Origin: Firmicutes bacterium UBA4981
Lineage (GTDB): Bacteria > Bacillota > SHA-98 > UBA4971
Direction of reading: 5' to 3'
Length of the DNA: 11,549 nucleotides
Assembly (NCBI GenBank): GCA_002398515.1
Contig: DGZL01000043.1
Location: 75,781 to 87,329 of the forward strand
Shown in pieces: positions 1-6,761 of the stretch (positions are counted from its first letter, which is position 1; every line of letters begins with the position of its first letter). A program made the position numbers and the translations under genes. The notes below the pieces were generated by a model that was given only the letters and a program-made list of their open reading frames with translations, was not told where the DNA came from and ran no database searches.

Positions 1-43
1 CCGGCTCCGGAGGCCGGTGCTCTATCCCCTGAGCTATAGGCGC
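1..43 (-). tRNA. tRNA-Arg (anticodon CCG), 5' part only
   Basis: Read on the minus strand from 43 to 1, this gives acceptor strand GCGCCTA, then TA, D-arm GCTC-AGGGGATA-GAGC, a single A, and anticodon arm CCGGC-CTCCGGA-GCCGG. The anticodon stem pairs perfectly and the 7-base loop has T33 and anticodon CCG, so it decodes the Arg codon CGG. The variable loop, T-arm and acceptor 3' strand lie outside the window. It is divergent from all other genes here. Confidence 0.93.
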
Positions 44-209
44 ACTACATGTGTACATCATAGCAAGTTAGGCTATGAGTGTCAAACGAAATCCCCGTTT
101 GTGTTGCTACTTGGCAGTGGATGTCTGAGCGTGTCAATGTCTATGATGCAAGCACATGGCACAAAATTCAGGGATGTTACTTAGTATAGACATGTAGGGA
201 GAGGAATGT

Positions 210-228
210 CTTCTCTTTGAGAAGGAGG
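210..228 (+). promoter_or_regulatory. RBS of the small membrane gene, with an adjoining small hairpin
   Basis: AAGGAGG at 222-228 stands 8 bases before ATG 237 and fixes that start. An upstream in-frame GTG at 228 overlaps the Shine-Dalgarno itself and cannot be the start. CTTCTC (210-215) and GAGAAG (219-224) can pair around a TTT loop and would cover the first bases of the Shine-Dalgarno. Whether this affects translation is unknown. Confidence 0.6.
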
Positions 229-236
229 TGAATAGC

Positions 237-596
237 ATGAGGTGGCTGAAGGTTCTCTGGAACGTGATAAGCAGTGAGTCAGTGATGGAGCCTTTGATCA
301 TAATCCTTGTAGGTTATGCGCTACAAGTATATCAGAGAAACCGCAAGTACCAGATTATCGCGGATACTACCGTAGACATAGTGGACTATATTGAAGAGCA
401 CTATAAGGAATGGGGCATTAAGGGCGATCAAAAAATGGAGAAATTCATCGAGCTATTCATTGAGGAATATAAAAAAGCCATCGGCAGGGTTCCAAAAGGA
501 GAGGAGCTCCAGACAGCGAGACTCAGGGCCGAAGCCCATGTTCAACGGGCGCGACGTGGGGACGCCATAAACTTGCGAAATCGCAGAGTTGCGTGA
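237..596 (+). CDS. Small membrane-anchored protein, probable phage holin of the LL-H type
   Basis: This is a 119-residue protein starting at ATG 237, chosen because AAGGAGG lies 8 bases upstream. It has one hydrophobic segment near residues 13-27 (SVMEPLIIILVGYALQVY) and then a long charged, helical region. The order of N-terminal membrane helix, an amphipathic stretch ending in a lysine-rich turn (KGDQKMEKFIELFIEEYKKA), a proline step (GRVPKGEEL) and a final helix with EAHVQRARR resembles LL-H family holins, which are about 100-120 residues long. Such holins open the membrane for a lysin, but no endolysin or other phage gene is visible here. The last 15 or so residues lie in GC-rich DNA and are very arginine-rich, so the C-terminus may be altered. 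The protein could instead be an unrelated small membrane protein. The family call is a pattern judgement. Confidence 0.5.
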   Translation: MRWLKVLWNVISSESVMEPLIIILVGYALQVYQRNRKYQIIADTTVDIVDYIEEHYKEWGIKGDQKMEKFIELFIEEYKKAIGRVPKGEELQTARLRAEAHVQRARRGDAINLRNRRVA

Positions 597-676
597 GAAA
601 GTGAAGCAATACCGGACCGGGCTGCCCGATTAGGTTGCGCAGTTCGGCAACGCGCGTCTCGCGGAAACGAGGCCGT

Positions 677-698
677 GCATGGCTGTTGAAAGCCATGC
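677..698. repeat. Perfect 8-bp inverted repeat (hairpin)
   Basis: GCATGGCT (677-684) and AGCCATGC (691-698) pair perfectly around a 6-base loop. Neither strand has a T-run after the stem, so it is not a typical intrinsic terminator. It ends 6 bases before the -35 box of the ktrB promoter and could be an operator or a chance stem. Confidence 0.4.
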
Positions 699-703
699 GC
701 CTC

Positions 704-731
704 TTGATATGTAGGCCGGCAGTGATATAAT
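704..731 (+). promoter_or_regulatory. Sigma-A promoter of ktrB
   Basis: TTGATA (704-709), a 16-bp spacer and a perfect TATAAT (726-731) form a strong vegetative promoter. Transcription should start near 738. That leaves about 39 bases of leader before TTG 777, but only about 3 before ATG 741. Confidence 0.8.
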
Positions 732-764
732 TTCGTCATTATGTTAGAAATTATTCAGAGTGTT

Positions 765-771
765 GGAGGAG
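765..771 (+). promoter_or_regulatory. RBS that decides the ktrB start (TTG 777)
   Basis: GGAGGAG stands 5 bases before TTG 777. ATG 741, in the same frame, has no Shine-Dalgarno and lies almost on the predicted transcription start, so TTG 777 is the better start. Confidence 0.7.
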
Positions 772-776
772 TCAGA

Positions 777-2156
777 TTGGCTACCGAGGTCCAAGAGGCG
801 GCGCCGGGGAACCTGCAGAAGTTCACGAGAAGGTTCAATAGGTTGAGTCCTCAACAAGTCCTTGTGATAGGCTTCGCTGCTCTCATAATTGTAGGCGGCT
901 TGCTCCTTAGCCTTCCGGTAGCTTCTCGAAGAGGGGACCGGCTTCCTTTCACGGATGCGTTGTTTACGTCTACATCGGCTGTCTGTGTAACCGGACTTGC
1001 AGTTGTAGATACCTATGACCAATTCTCCCTTTTCGGTCAGTTGGTGATAATCTGTCTTATTCAAATCGGCGGTCTTGGCATCATGACTATATCCACCCTG
1101 GTTTTCCTTATCCTTGGTAAGCGGGTGACACTTCGTGGGAGAATACTAATCCAGGAAGCCATGAATCAGTTGACTCTTGAAGGCATGGTAAGATTAATTA
1201 AGAAAGTCATAGTCGTTACCGTAGTTGTAGAGAGTATAGGAGCAATTCTCTTGGCTTTTCGATGGTCAAAGGAGATGAGCCTTCCAAAGACTGTTTACTA
1301 TGGCATATTTCACGCTGTTTCTGCCTTCTGTAACGCCGGTTTCGACTTGTTCGGTGGATTCAAGAGCCTTACCATGTCGAGAGGGGACATAGTGATAAAC
1401 CTTATAATAACCAGCCTGATAATCATCGGAGGCTTGGGGTTTGCCGTTGTCGCCGAGTTCCTGGAAAACTCGTTTGGCGCCAAGCACAGTCTCCACACAA
1501 GACTGGTTCTCTCAACGACTGTACTGTTAATAGTTTTGGGAACGGTAATTGTATTCTTGCTTGAAGGAAGGAATCCCGACACTCTTCTATCTCTTGGGGC
1601 AGGCGAGAAAGTCTTGGCTTCATACTTCCAATCCGTAACCGCCCGTACTGCAGGGTTTAGTACTATTCCTTCAGGGGATCTCAGGCCTGCGACTCTCTTC
1701 TTTCTTGCAACGTTGATGTTCATAGGCGCATCTCCCGGGTCGACAGGCGGCGGGATAAAGACGACTACATTCATTGCTTTGCTCCTTGCGGTTCTTAGTG
1801 TAATAAGAGGCAGAGACGATGTGGAGGTCTTTGAACGGAGGATTCCCAAGGGAGTAGTTGGTAGAGCTCTTGCGGTCTCAATGATTTCATTGACTATGGT
1901 AGTCTTAATAACCATAGTTTTGTCTGCTATGCAGAAGTTTGAGTTTCTCGAAGTACTATTCGAGACTACCTCTGCCTTTGGGACTGTAGGCCTTTCGACG
2001 GGAATTACTCCTCGCTTGGCCCTGCCGGGCAAGATTCTCATTATGTTGACTATGTTCAGCGGCCGTTTAGGCCCGCTTACAGTAGCCACTGCAATTGCTC
2101 AGAAACAGCATATTGTGCAAGTGCGTTATCCTGAAGAAAAAGTCATGGTTGGGTAA
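777..2156 (+). CDS. ktrB: KtrB/TrkH-family potassium uptake protein, membrane subunit
   Basis: This is the ion-conducting subunit of a Ktr/Trk K+ uptake system, a membrane protein with four M1-P-M2 repeats. From TTG 777 it has 459 residues, close to the roughly 450 usual for KtrB. The start is set by GGAGGAG and the promoter position; using ATG 741 would add 12 residues. The four pore loops, each with its filter glycine, are visible: AVCVTGL near residues 68-74, AFCNAGF near 183-189, ARTAGFS near 289-295 and FGTVGLS near 401-407. The glycine-rich stretch GSTGGGIKTTT (about 321-331) matches the gating loop inside M2 of the third repeat. The cytosolic partner KtrA, an RCK-domain protein, is not next to it in this window, so it must be elsewhere. 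The gene has its own sigma-A promoter. Family call is secure; the choice between KtrB and a related TrkH/NtpJ name is less so. Confidence 0.93.
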   Translation: MATEVQEAAPGNLQKFTRRFNRLSPQQVLVIGFAALIIVGGLLLSLPVASRRGDRLPFTDALFTSTSAVCVTGLAVVDTYDQFSLFGQLVIICLIQIGGLGIMTISTLVFLILGKRVTLRGRILIQEAMNQLTLEGMVRLIKKVIVVTVVVESIGAILLAFRWSKEMSLPKTVYYGIFHAVSAFCNAGFDLFGGFKSLTMSRGDIVINLIITSLIIIGGLGFAVVAEFLENSFGAKHSLHTRLVLSTTVLLIVLGTVIVFLLEGRNPDTLLSLGAGEKVLASYFQSVTARTAGFSTIPSGDLRPATLFFLATLMFIGASPGSTGGGIKTTTFIALLLAVLSVIRGRDDVEVFERRIPKGVVGRALAVSMISLTMVVLITIVLSAMQKFEFLEVLFETTSAFGTVGLSTGITPRLALPGKILIMLTMFSGRLGPLTVATAIAQKQHIVQVRYPEEKVMVG

Positions 2157-2167
2157 AAATCGGTGTT

Positions 2168-2222
2168 CCCGCTTAAGGCTAGTAATCATAGTATATAAAC
2201 GATTCGGAATCTAATAAGCGGG
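2168..2222. repeat. Inverted repeat spanning the ktrB-pdaD gap and reaching the pdaD RBS
   Basis: CCCGCTTA (2168-2175) and TAAGCGGG (2215-2222) are perfect reverse complements separated by 39 bases. The right arm includes the first bases of the pdaD Shine-Dalgarno (GGGAGG, 2220-2225). A weak -10-like TATAAA sits at 2194-2199, between the arms. In a read-through transcript the arms could pair and hide the Shine-Dalgarno. A transcript starting between the arms would lack the left arm. Confidence 0.45.
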
Positions 2223-2234
2223 AGGGGCAAGAGA

Positions 2235-2693
2235 ATGCTGCCGACTCCACAGAGATTCACGTTAGTCGCAGGAAGCGCGGAAGGGGATACGCAACTTACA
2301 GCATTTGATAAGGCGTTGCTTGTGGCGGGTGTTGGGAATTTAAACCTTATTAGAGTTTCCAGTATTCTTCCTCCGGGCACTGAGTTTTCACAGCAAGTTG
2401 ACATCCCGCCCGGATCTCTCACTCCGATTGCATATGGAACCATCGGCAGCGAGGTTCCAGGCCGGCTCATCTCTGCTGCTATCGGTGTAGGCGTTATATC
2501 CGGGAGCTTCGGCGTGATTATGGAATTTGCCGGGATATGTACGAAAGCCGAGGCAGAGGAGAGGATTGAGAAAATGGTGCGTGAAGCCCTGGCTATCCGT
2601 AATGCCCATCCTGAGAGAATCATGATAAAGGCTACGGAACACGTGGTAGAGAAAGTAGGGTGTTCGTTTGCAGGAGTTGTCTTGTGGTATTAG
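2235..2693 (+). CDS. pdaD: Pyruvoyl-dependent arginine decarboxylase (PvlArgDC)
   Basis: The enzyme converts arginine to agmatine and CO2, the first step of the agmatine route to putrescine and other polyamines, in the cytosol. It is made as a proenzyme and cuts itself at a Ser-Ser pair, leaving a pyruvoyl group in place of PLP. The 152 residues show the family landmarks: AGSAEGDTQLTAFDKALL (about 12-29), GNLNLIRVSSILPPG (34-48) with the predicted cut between S42 and S43, PPGSLTPIAYG (58-68), SEVPGRLISAAIGVG (72-86), IMEFAG with the likely catalytic Glu at 97, and a C-terminal GVVLWY. The length fits the archaeal and bacterial family (about 150-165). The Shine-Dalgarno GGGAGG lies about 9 bases before ATG 2235. 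No agmatinase or spermidine synthase gene is adjacent. The promoter is uncertain; read-through from ktrB is possible. Confidence 0.93.
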   Translation: MLPTPQRFTLVAGSAEGDTQLTAFDKALLVAGVGNLNLIRVSSILPPGTEFSQQVDIPPGSLTPIAYGTIGSEVPGRLISAAIGVGVISGSFGVIMEFAGICTKAEAEERIEKMVREALAIRNAHPERIMIKATEHVVEKVGCSFAGVVLWY

Positions 2694-2802
2694 ATGAGAG
2701 TCCGAGCGGGAACCGCAAAAGACATGCTGCTCCAAATAGGCGCTGGACAGGCAAAGCGCTTATCAAAGAGAACGAGATGCCGAACAAGCCGGTGGAAATC
2801 GG
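2694..2802 (+). other. Intergenic stretch between pdaD and the ABC promoter
   Basis: I see no convincing gene here. A 45-codon reading frame opens at ATG 2694 directly after the pdaD stop, but it lacks a Shine-Dalgarno, is arginine/lysine-rich and runs through the next promoter. Small stems are possible (GCGCT with AGCGC near 2742-2760; GCCGG 2788-2792 with CCGGC 2817-2821), without a T-run that would mark a terminator. Confidence 0.4.
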
Positions 2803-2832
2803 TTGTCATTAGCCATCCGGCACAGTTATAAT
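2803..2832 (+). promoter_or_regulatory. Sigma-A promoter of the ABC exporter operon
   Basis: TTGTCA (2803-2808), an 18-bp spacer and a perfect TATAAT (2827-2832) form a good vegetative promoter. Transcription should begin near 2839, giving a leader of about 60 bases before ATG 2899. Confidence 0.75.
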
Positions 2833-2898
2833 ATATGGTGGCGGCTTAGGGGGCTTTGGTAGCGCCGGGCTGCAACAGAGTATTTGGAGTTGCAATTT

Positions 2899-4659
2899 AT
2901 GAGACGAAAATTTCAGGTGCTGGATGACTTCTTTGTGCGGTATAGGTATAGATATGTCATAGGGGTGCTGTTTTTTCTCGCTGTTGACGTTCTCCAGCTG
3001 CTGGTTCCACGGCTCCTCGGCAATATGACTGATGAGTTCCGAGAAGGCGTCCTGACAATGCAAGGACTCCTTCATTACGTATTCCTCATTATCGGTATCG
3101 CCTTCCTTGTAGCAGTAGGAAGGTACTTCTGGCGCATCTACCTGTTCGGAACTGCAAGACTCCTTGACTATAATTTGAGGAACAAGTTTTTTGCCCACCT
3201 TGAGACACTGTCCGCGGATTTCTTTAACAGGCATAAGACAGGCGAACTGATGGCCCATGCTACCAACGATATCCATGCAGTCCGCCATGCGTTCGGACAG
3301 GGCATAATGTTAACGATAGACGCAGTATTCCTCACTATCGCCACTGTCTCCATTATGCTAACTACTATTGACACTCGCCTTGTGCTCCTGGGCCTTTTGC
3401 CGTTACCTTTCGTCGCCCTGGTTGTTACCGGGTTTTCCAGGGTGATTCATTCCAGGTTTCTCAAAGTCCAAGAAGCTTTCGCCGGTCTTACTGACTTTGT
3501 TCAGGAGAATCTCAGCGGTATTCGAGTGGTCAAAGCTTTTGTCCAAGAAGAAGCTGAATTGGCCAAGTTCATGCATTCAAACGAGACGCTTGTTGCCACT
3601 AACATGCATCTTGTCAAGGTGTGGGGCCTTTTCTGGCCTCTTGTACAGTATCTCGCCGGACTCAGCTTTGTGGTAGTCTTGGGTTATGGTGGGAAACTGG
3701 TTGTCTTAGGCGACATAAGCCTCGGTGATTTCGTGGCATTCACAGGTTATCTCGGAATAGCGATATGGCCCATGATGGCAATAGGTTGGGTAGTTAATAC
3801 TCTTCAGAGAGGCATGGCTTCCATGGATAGGCTCAATATGATATTCCAAGTGAGGCCGAAAATCACTGATCACGAGGATATGGTGGATGTCTCTGGGATT
3901 GCAGGGCAGATCGAATTTCGGAATTTGACATTCAAGTATCCTGATGCGATTTCGCCGGTGCTTCGTGGAATCACCCTCAAAGTACCTCAAGGCATGACTC
4001 TGGGCATCCTTGGCCGTACAGGTAGTGGGAAGTCCACTCTTACAGACCTCCTCGTCAGAGTTTACGATCCTTCCCCAGGTGAACTTTTGATAGATGGGAC
4101 AGACATTACAAAGATCCCCTTGGCGATATTGAGAAGAGATATCGGCTATGTGCCGCAGGACAACTTTTTGTTTTCTGCATCACTCGAACAAAACATCGGA
4201 TTCGCAAGTTGTGAATTTCGCCGGGAAGAAGTGGAGCAGGCTGCTGAACGTGCAGGGGTCAAAGATGATATTGAAGGGTTTCCTGAAGGGTTTGATACGC
4301 TCATAGGTGAGAGAGGAGTAACCCTTTCCGGCGGGCAGAAACAGAGGGTTACAATAGCGAGAGCGCTCATTAAGGATCCTAGAATACTAATCCTCGATGA
4401 CTGTTTTTCTGCAGTGGATACCAGAACTGAGGAGAGGATCCTGAGGTCACTTAGGGATGTCAGGCGGGGGAGGACGACTATCTTAATATCCCATAGGATT
4501 TCCACTCTGAAGGAAGCGGATGAAATCATAGTCTTAGACGAAGGGCAAGTAGTTGAGAGGGGAGATCATGAGTCTCTTGTGGCTGCCGGAGGACTCTACG
4601 CAGAAATTCACGGGCGACAATTGCTAGAAGCTGAGCTCAGCTCTGATGAGGAGACATAA
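2899..4659 (+). CDS. ABC exporter half-transporter, subunit 1 (BmrC/YheI-like, degenerate ATP site)
   Basis: This is one half of a heterodimeric multidrug-type ABC exporter in the cytoplasmic membrane. The N-terminal ~310 residues form the six-helix membrane domain and the rest the ATPase domain. From ATG 2899 it has 586 residues; GGAG at 2886-2889 supports this start, while an in-frame TTG at 2884 has no Shine-Dalgarno. The ATPase domain shows Walker A GRTGSGKST (about 372-380), Q-loop YVPQD, a canonical signature LSGGQ (476-480), Walker B ILILDD with Asp501 where the catalytic Glu should be, and the switch His532 in SHR. The Glu-to-Asp change marks the non-hydrolysing partner, as in B. subtilis BmrC (YheI), which is also about 585 residues long. 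The next gene starts 3 bases after the stop and encodes the other half. Substrate unknown. Confidence 0.93.
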   Translation: MRRKFQVLDDFFVRYRYRYVIGVLFFLAVDVLQLLVPRLLGNMTDEFREGVLTMQGLLHYVFLIIGIAFLVAVGRYFWRIYLFGTARLLDYNLRNKFFAHLETLSADFFNRHKTGELMAHATNDIHAVRHAFGQGIMLTIDAVFLTIATVSIMLTTIDTRLVLLGLLPLPFVALVVTGFSRVIHSRFLKVQEAFAGLTDFVQENLSGIRVVKAFVQEEAELAKFMHSNETLVATNMHLVKVWGLFWPLVQYLAGLSFVVVLGYGGKLVVLGDISLGDFVAFTGYLGIAIWPMMAIGWVVNTLQRGMASMDRLNMIFQVRPKITDHEDMVDVSGIAGQIEFRNLTFKYPDAISPVLRGITLKVPQGMTLGILGRTGSGKSTLTDLLVRVYDPSPGELLIDGTDITKIPLAILRRDIGYVPQDNFLFSASLEQNIGFASCEFRREEVEQAAERAGVKDDIEGFPEGFDTLIGERGVTLSGGQKQRVTIARALIKDPRILILDDCFSAVDTRTEERILRSLRDVRRGRTTILISHRISTLKEADEIIVLDEGQVVERGDHESLVAAGGLYAEIHGRQLLEAELSSDEET

Positions 4660-4662
4660 ACC

Positions 4663-6690
4663 ATGGCCATCCATCATGAAGATGAAGTGCTGGGAAAAGC
4701 ATACGACCGGAAGCTTATGAAAAGGCTGCTCAAGTACGCCTGGCCGTACCGATGGTTCCTTGCAGGATGTATAGCGCTTCTGTTACTCATTACAGGACTG
4801 GATCTACTGCAGCCTTATCTTATTAAGGTTGCAATAGACAATCATATGAATGCCCTCACCGAACCTATGGTGGCATTTGCTCCGGGGGACGAACCTTGCC
4901 CGGGCATCGCATTTGACGAATACGTATTCGTCCGAGAGAGGGAACTTACAGGTAAGTCCGCGCCGGATTACGAAAGTTCCTCTGAACCCGTAAAGGCCAG
5001 GATTGAACAGGAGGGGGACAAGTATTATCTGCAAATTGAGTCTCCGGGTGATGATATTCTAAGGCGCGAGCTGACAGGAGACGACTTGCGCGTATTTAGA
5101 GAATATGACATTCGGGCTGTGACAAGGTTAGGCCTTATTCTACTCGGGGCTTTGACTCTTGCGTTTCTTCTCAATTACATACAGGTTTATGTTCTCCAGT
5201 ACACAGGCTTGAAGATTGTCTCAAGCATGAGGCATGAGGTTTTCCGGCATTTGCAGTGTCTGTCATTATCTTTTTTCGATAAGAACCCCATTGGGCGGCT
5301 TGTTACCAGAGTGACCAATGACATGGACGCACTGAATGAGATGTATACTGCGGTCTTGGTGAACTTGTTCAAAGACGTTTTTCTGCTTGTGGGAATCATC
5401 ATAGTGATGCTGAAAATGAATGTTGAGCTTGCGCTGGTTAGTTTCGCTATGCTCCCTGTGATATTTACGGTTACAGCGATATTCCGTAAGAAGGCCAGGG
5501 AGGCGTATAGGGCAGCCAGGGTAAGGCTGGCCAGGATCAATGCCACTATGGCTGAGAATATCTCGGGAATGCGCACAATTCAAATTTTCGGCAGAGAGAG
5601 AAAGAAATTCCAAGAGTTTGACAAAGTTAATAACGACTACTTCCGTGCCGGTATGCAAGAACTCAGAGTATATGCGATTTTCAGGCCGGCCATGGATCTT
5701 ATCTCGTCTCTTGCTCTTGCACTTTTGATTTGGTTTGGCGGAAGGCGTGTAATGTGGGGCACGCTGGAATTCGGTATGCTTTTCGCCTTCACCAATTACT
5801 TGCAGCAATTCTTCCGTCCTATTAATGACCTTACTGAGAAATACAATATTATGCAGGCTGCCATGGCTTCTGCAGAACGAATCTTCATGCTTCTTGACGC
5901 TGACGAGGTTGAGCGTGATCCCGCAAAACCTGTAGTCCTCCGGAGGCCAGAAGGGGAGATTGAATTCGAGAATGTATGGTTTGCATACAACGAGAACGAC
6001 TGGGTCTTAAGGGATGTCAGCTTTCGCATTGAGCCAGGTGAAACCTGCGCTTTCGTAGGCGCGACAGGCGCGGGAAAGACCTCTGTCATCAGTCTGATAG
6101 GACGGATGTATGAGATATCCCGTGGACGAATACTCATTGACGGGGTGGATATCAGAGATATACCCAGCAAAGAGTTGCGCCGTCACATAGGCGTAGTGCA
6201 GCAGGATGTATTCTTGTTCACAGGAGACATCAAAAGTAACATCAGGCTGGGTGATAGCGATATCACCGATGAACAAGTGCGAGAAGCTGCCTCTTTCGTA
6301 AACGCTGATAAGTTCATAGACAGACTCCACGGCAGATATGACGCGCATGTCAGGGAGAGAGGCGTTACATTATCAGCCGGTGAGAGGCAGCTCCTGGCGT
6401 TTGCTCGGGCATTGGCGCGAGACCCGGCCATACTCGTCTTGGATGAGGCTACCGCAAGTATTGACACTGAGACTGAAGCCCTTATTCAGGATGCTCTGAC
6501 GAAGTTGATTCGTGGAAGGACCACGCTTGTCGTAGCCCATAGGCTTTCAACGATCCAGAATGCAGACAAAATCATCGTAATCCATAAAGGAAGGATCAGA
6601 GAGATCGGAACTCACCAGGAGTTGTTAGCAAAACGCGGCATTTACTATCAACTCTACCTTCTTCAGTACAAAGAGCAAGTAGGAGCATGA
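4663..6690 (+). CDS. ABC exporter half-transporter, subunit 2 (BmrD/YheH-like, catalytic)
   Basis: This is the catalytic half of the heterodimeric ABC exporter begun upstream. ATG 4663 follows the previous stop by 3 bases, and GAGGAG inside the end of subunit 1 serves as its Shine-Dalgarno, so the two are probably translated together. Its 675 residues match BmrD/YheH (about 673). After the first membrane helix (about 32-50) there is an inserted hydrophilic stretch of about 90 residues (60-150) before the second helix. This corresponds in place to the extracellular domain of BmrD. The ATPase domain has Walker A GATGAGKTS (466-474), Q-loop VVQQD, a non-canonical signature LSAGE (570-574), Walker B AILVLDE with catalytic Glu595, and His626 in AHR. 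Together with subunit 1 this gives one competent and one degenerate ATP site. Multidrug or lipid export is likely from the family; the real substrate is unknown. Confidence 0.93.
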   Translation: MAIHHEDEVLGKAYDRKLMKRLLKYAWPYRWFLAGCIALLLLITGLDLLQPYLIKVAIDNHMNALTEPMVAFAPGDEPCPGIAFDEYVFVRERELTGKSAPDYESSSEPVKARIEQEGDKYYLQIESPGDDILRRELTGDDLRVFREYDIRAVTRLGLILLGALTLAFLLNYIQVYVLQYTGLKIVSSMRHEVFRHLQCLSLSFFDKNPIGRLVTRVTNDMDALNEMYTAVLVNLFKDVFLLVGIIIVMLKMNVELALVSFAMLPVIFTVTAIFRKKAREAYRAARVRLARINATMAENISGMRTIQIFGRERKKFQEFDKVNNDYFRAGMQELRVYAIFRPAMDLISSLALALLIWFGGRRVMWGTLEFGMLFAFTNYLQQFFRPINDLTEKYNIMQAAMASAERIFMLLDADEVERDPAKPVVLRRPEGEIEFENVWFAYNENDWVLRDVSFRIEPGETCAFVGATGAGKTSVISLIGRMYEISRGRILIDGVDIRDIPSKELRRHIGVVQQDVFLFTGDIKSNIRLGDSDITDEQVREAASFVNADKFIDRLHGRYDAHVRERGVTLSAGERQLLAFARALARDPAILVLDEATASIDTETEALIQDALTKLIRGRTTLVVAHRLSTIQNADKIIVIHKGRIREIGTHQELLAKRGIYYQLYLLQYKEQVGA

Positions 6691-6710
6691 TGACAGTATT
6701 TAGTGATACT

Positions 6711-6738
6711 TTTCCACATCAGATATGTGCTGTATAAT
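6711..6738 (+). promoter_or_regulatory. Sigma-A promoter of the iron-sulfur activator gene
   Basis: TTTCCA (6711-6716, 4 of 6 matches to TTGACA), a 16-bp spacer and a perfect TATAAT (6733-6738) lie in the 71-bp gap after the ABC operon. Transcription should start near 6745, so the regulator is probably made constitutively at a modest level. Confidence 0.7.
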
Positions 6739-6747
6739 GTGTTATGT

Positions 6748-6757
6748 GGGGGGGGAG
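6748..6757 (+). promoter_or_regulatory. G-rich RBS favouring the TTG 6762 start
   Basis: A run of nine G followed by AG ends about 4-5 bases before TTG 6762. The in-frame ATG at 6744 lies at the predicted transcription start and has no Shine-Dalgarno. A homopolymer run at this spot is also a place where replication slippage could change the distance to the start codon. Confidence 0.5.
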
Positions 6758-6761
6758 CAGG

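Noticed and set aside
61..109. Nested inverted repeats TAGCAA/TTGCTA around CAAACG/CGTTTG upstream of the tRNA.
   Set aside because: Short arms with a large unpaired part between them, no T-run and no match to a riboswitch I know; chance pairing is likely.
154..172. TGGCACAAAATTCAG, resembling a sigma-54 site upstream of the holin-like gene.
   Set aside because: The -24 part is good but the -12 part lacks the required GC at the correct spacing.
1310..2089. Long minus-strand open frame opposite ktrB.
   Set aside because: It is a mirror of a clearly coding membrane protein gene, has no ribosome-binding site and no domain pattern.
2700..2725. GAGCGGGAACCGC, reminiscent of the T-box motif GGTGGNACCGCG.
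   Set aside because: The essential TGG of the T-box bulge is missing, there is no specifier stem or terminator, and no aminoacyl-tRNA or amino-acid gene follows.
6695..6713. AGTAT/ATACT hairpin followed by TTT after the ABC operon.
   Set aside because: The stem is only 5 AT-rich pairs and the T-run is short, so it is too weak to call a terminator.
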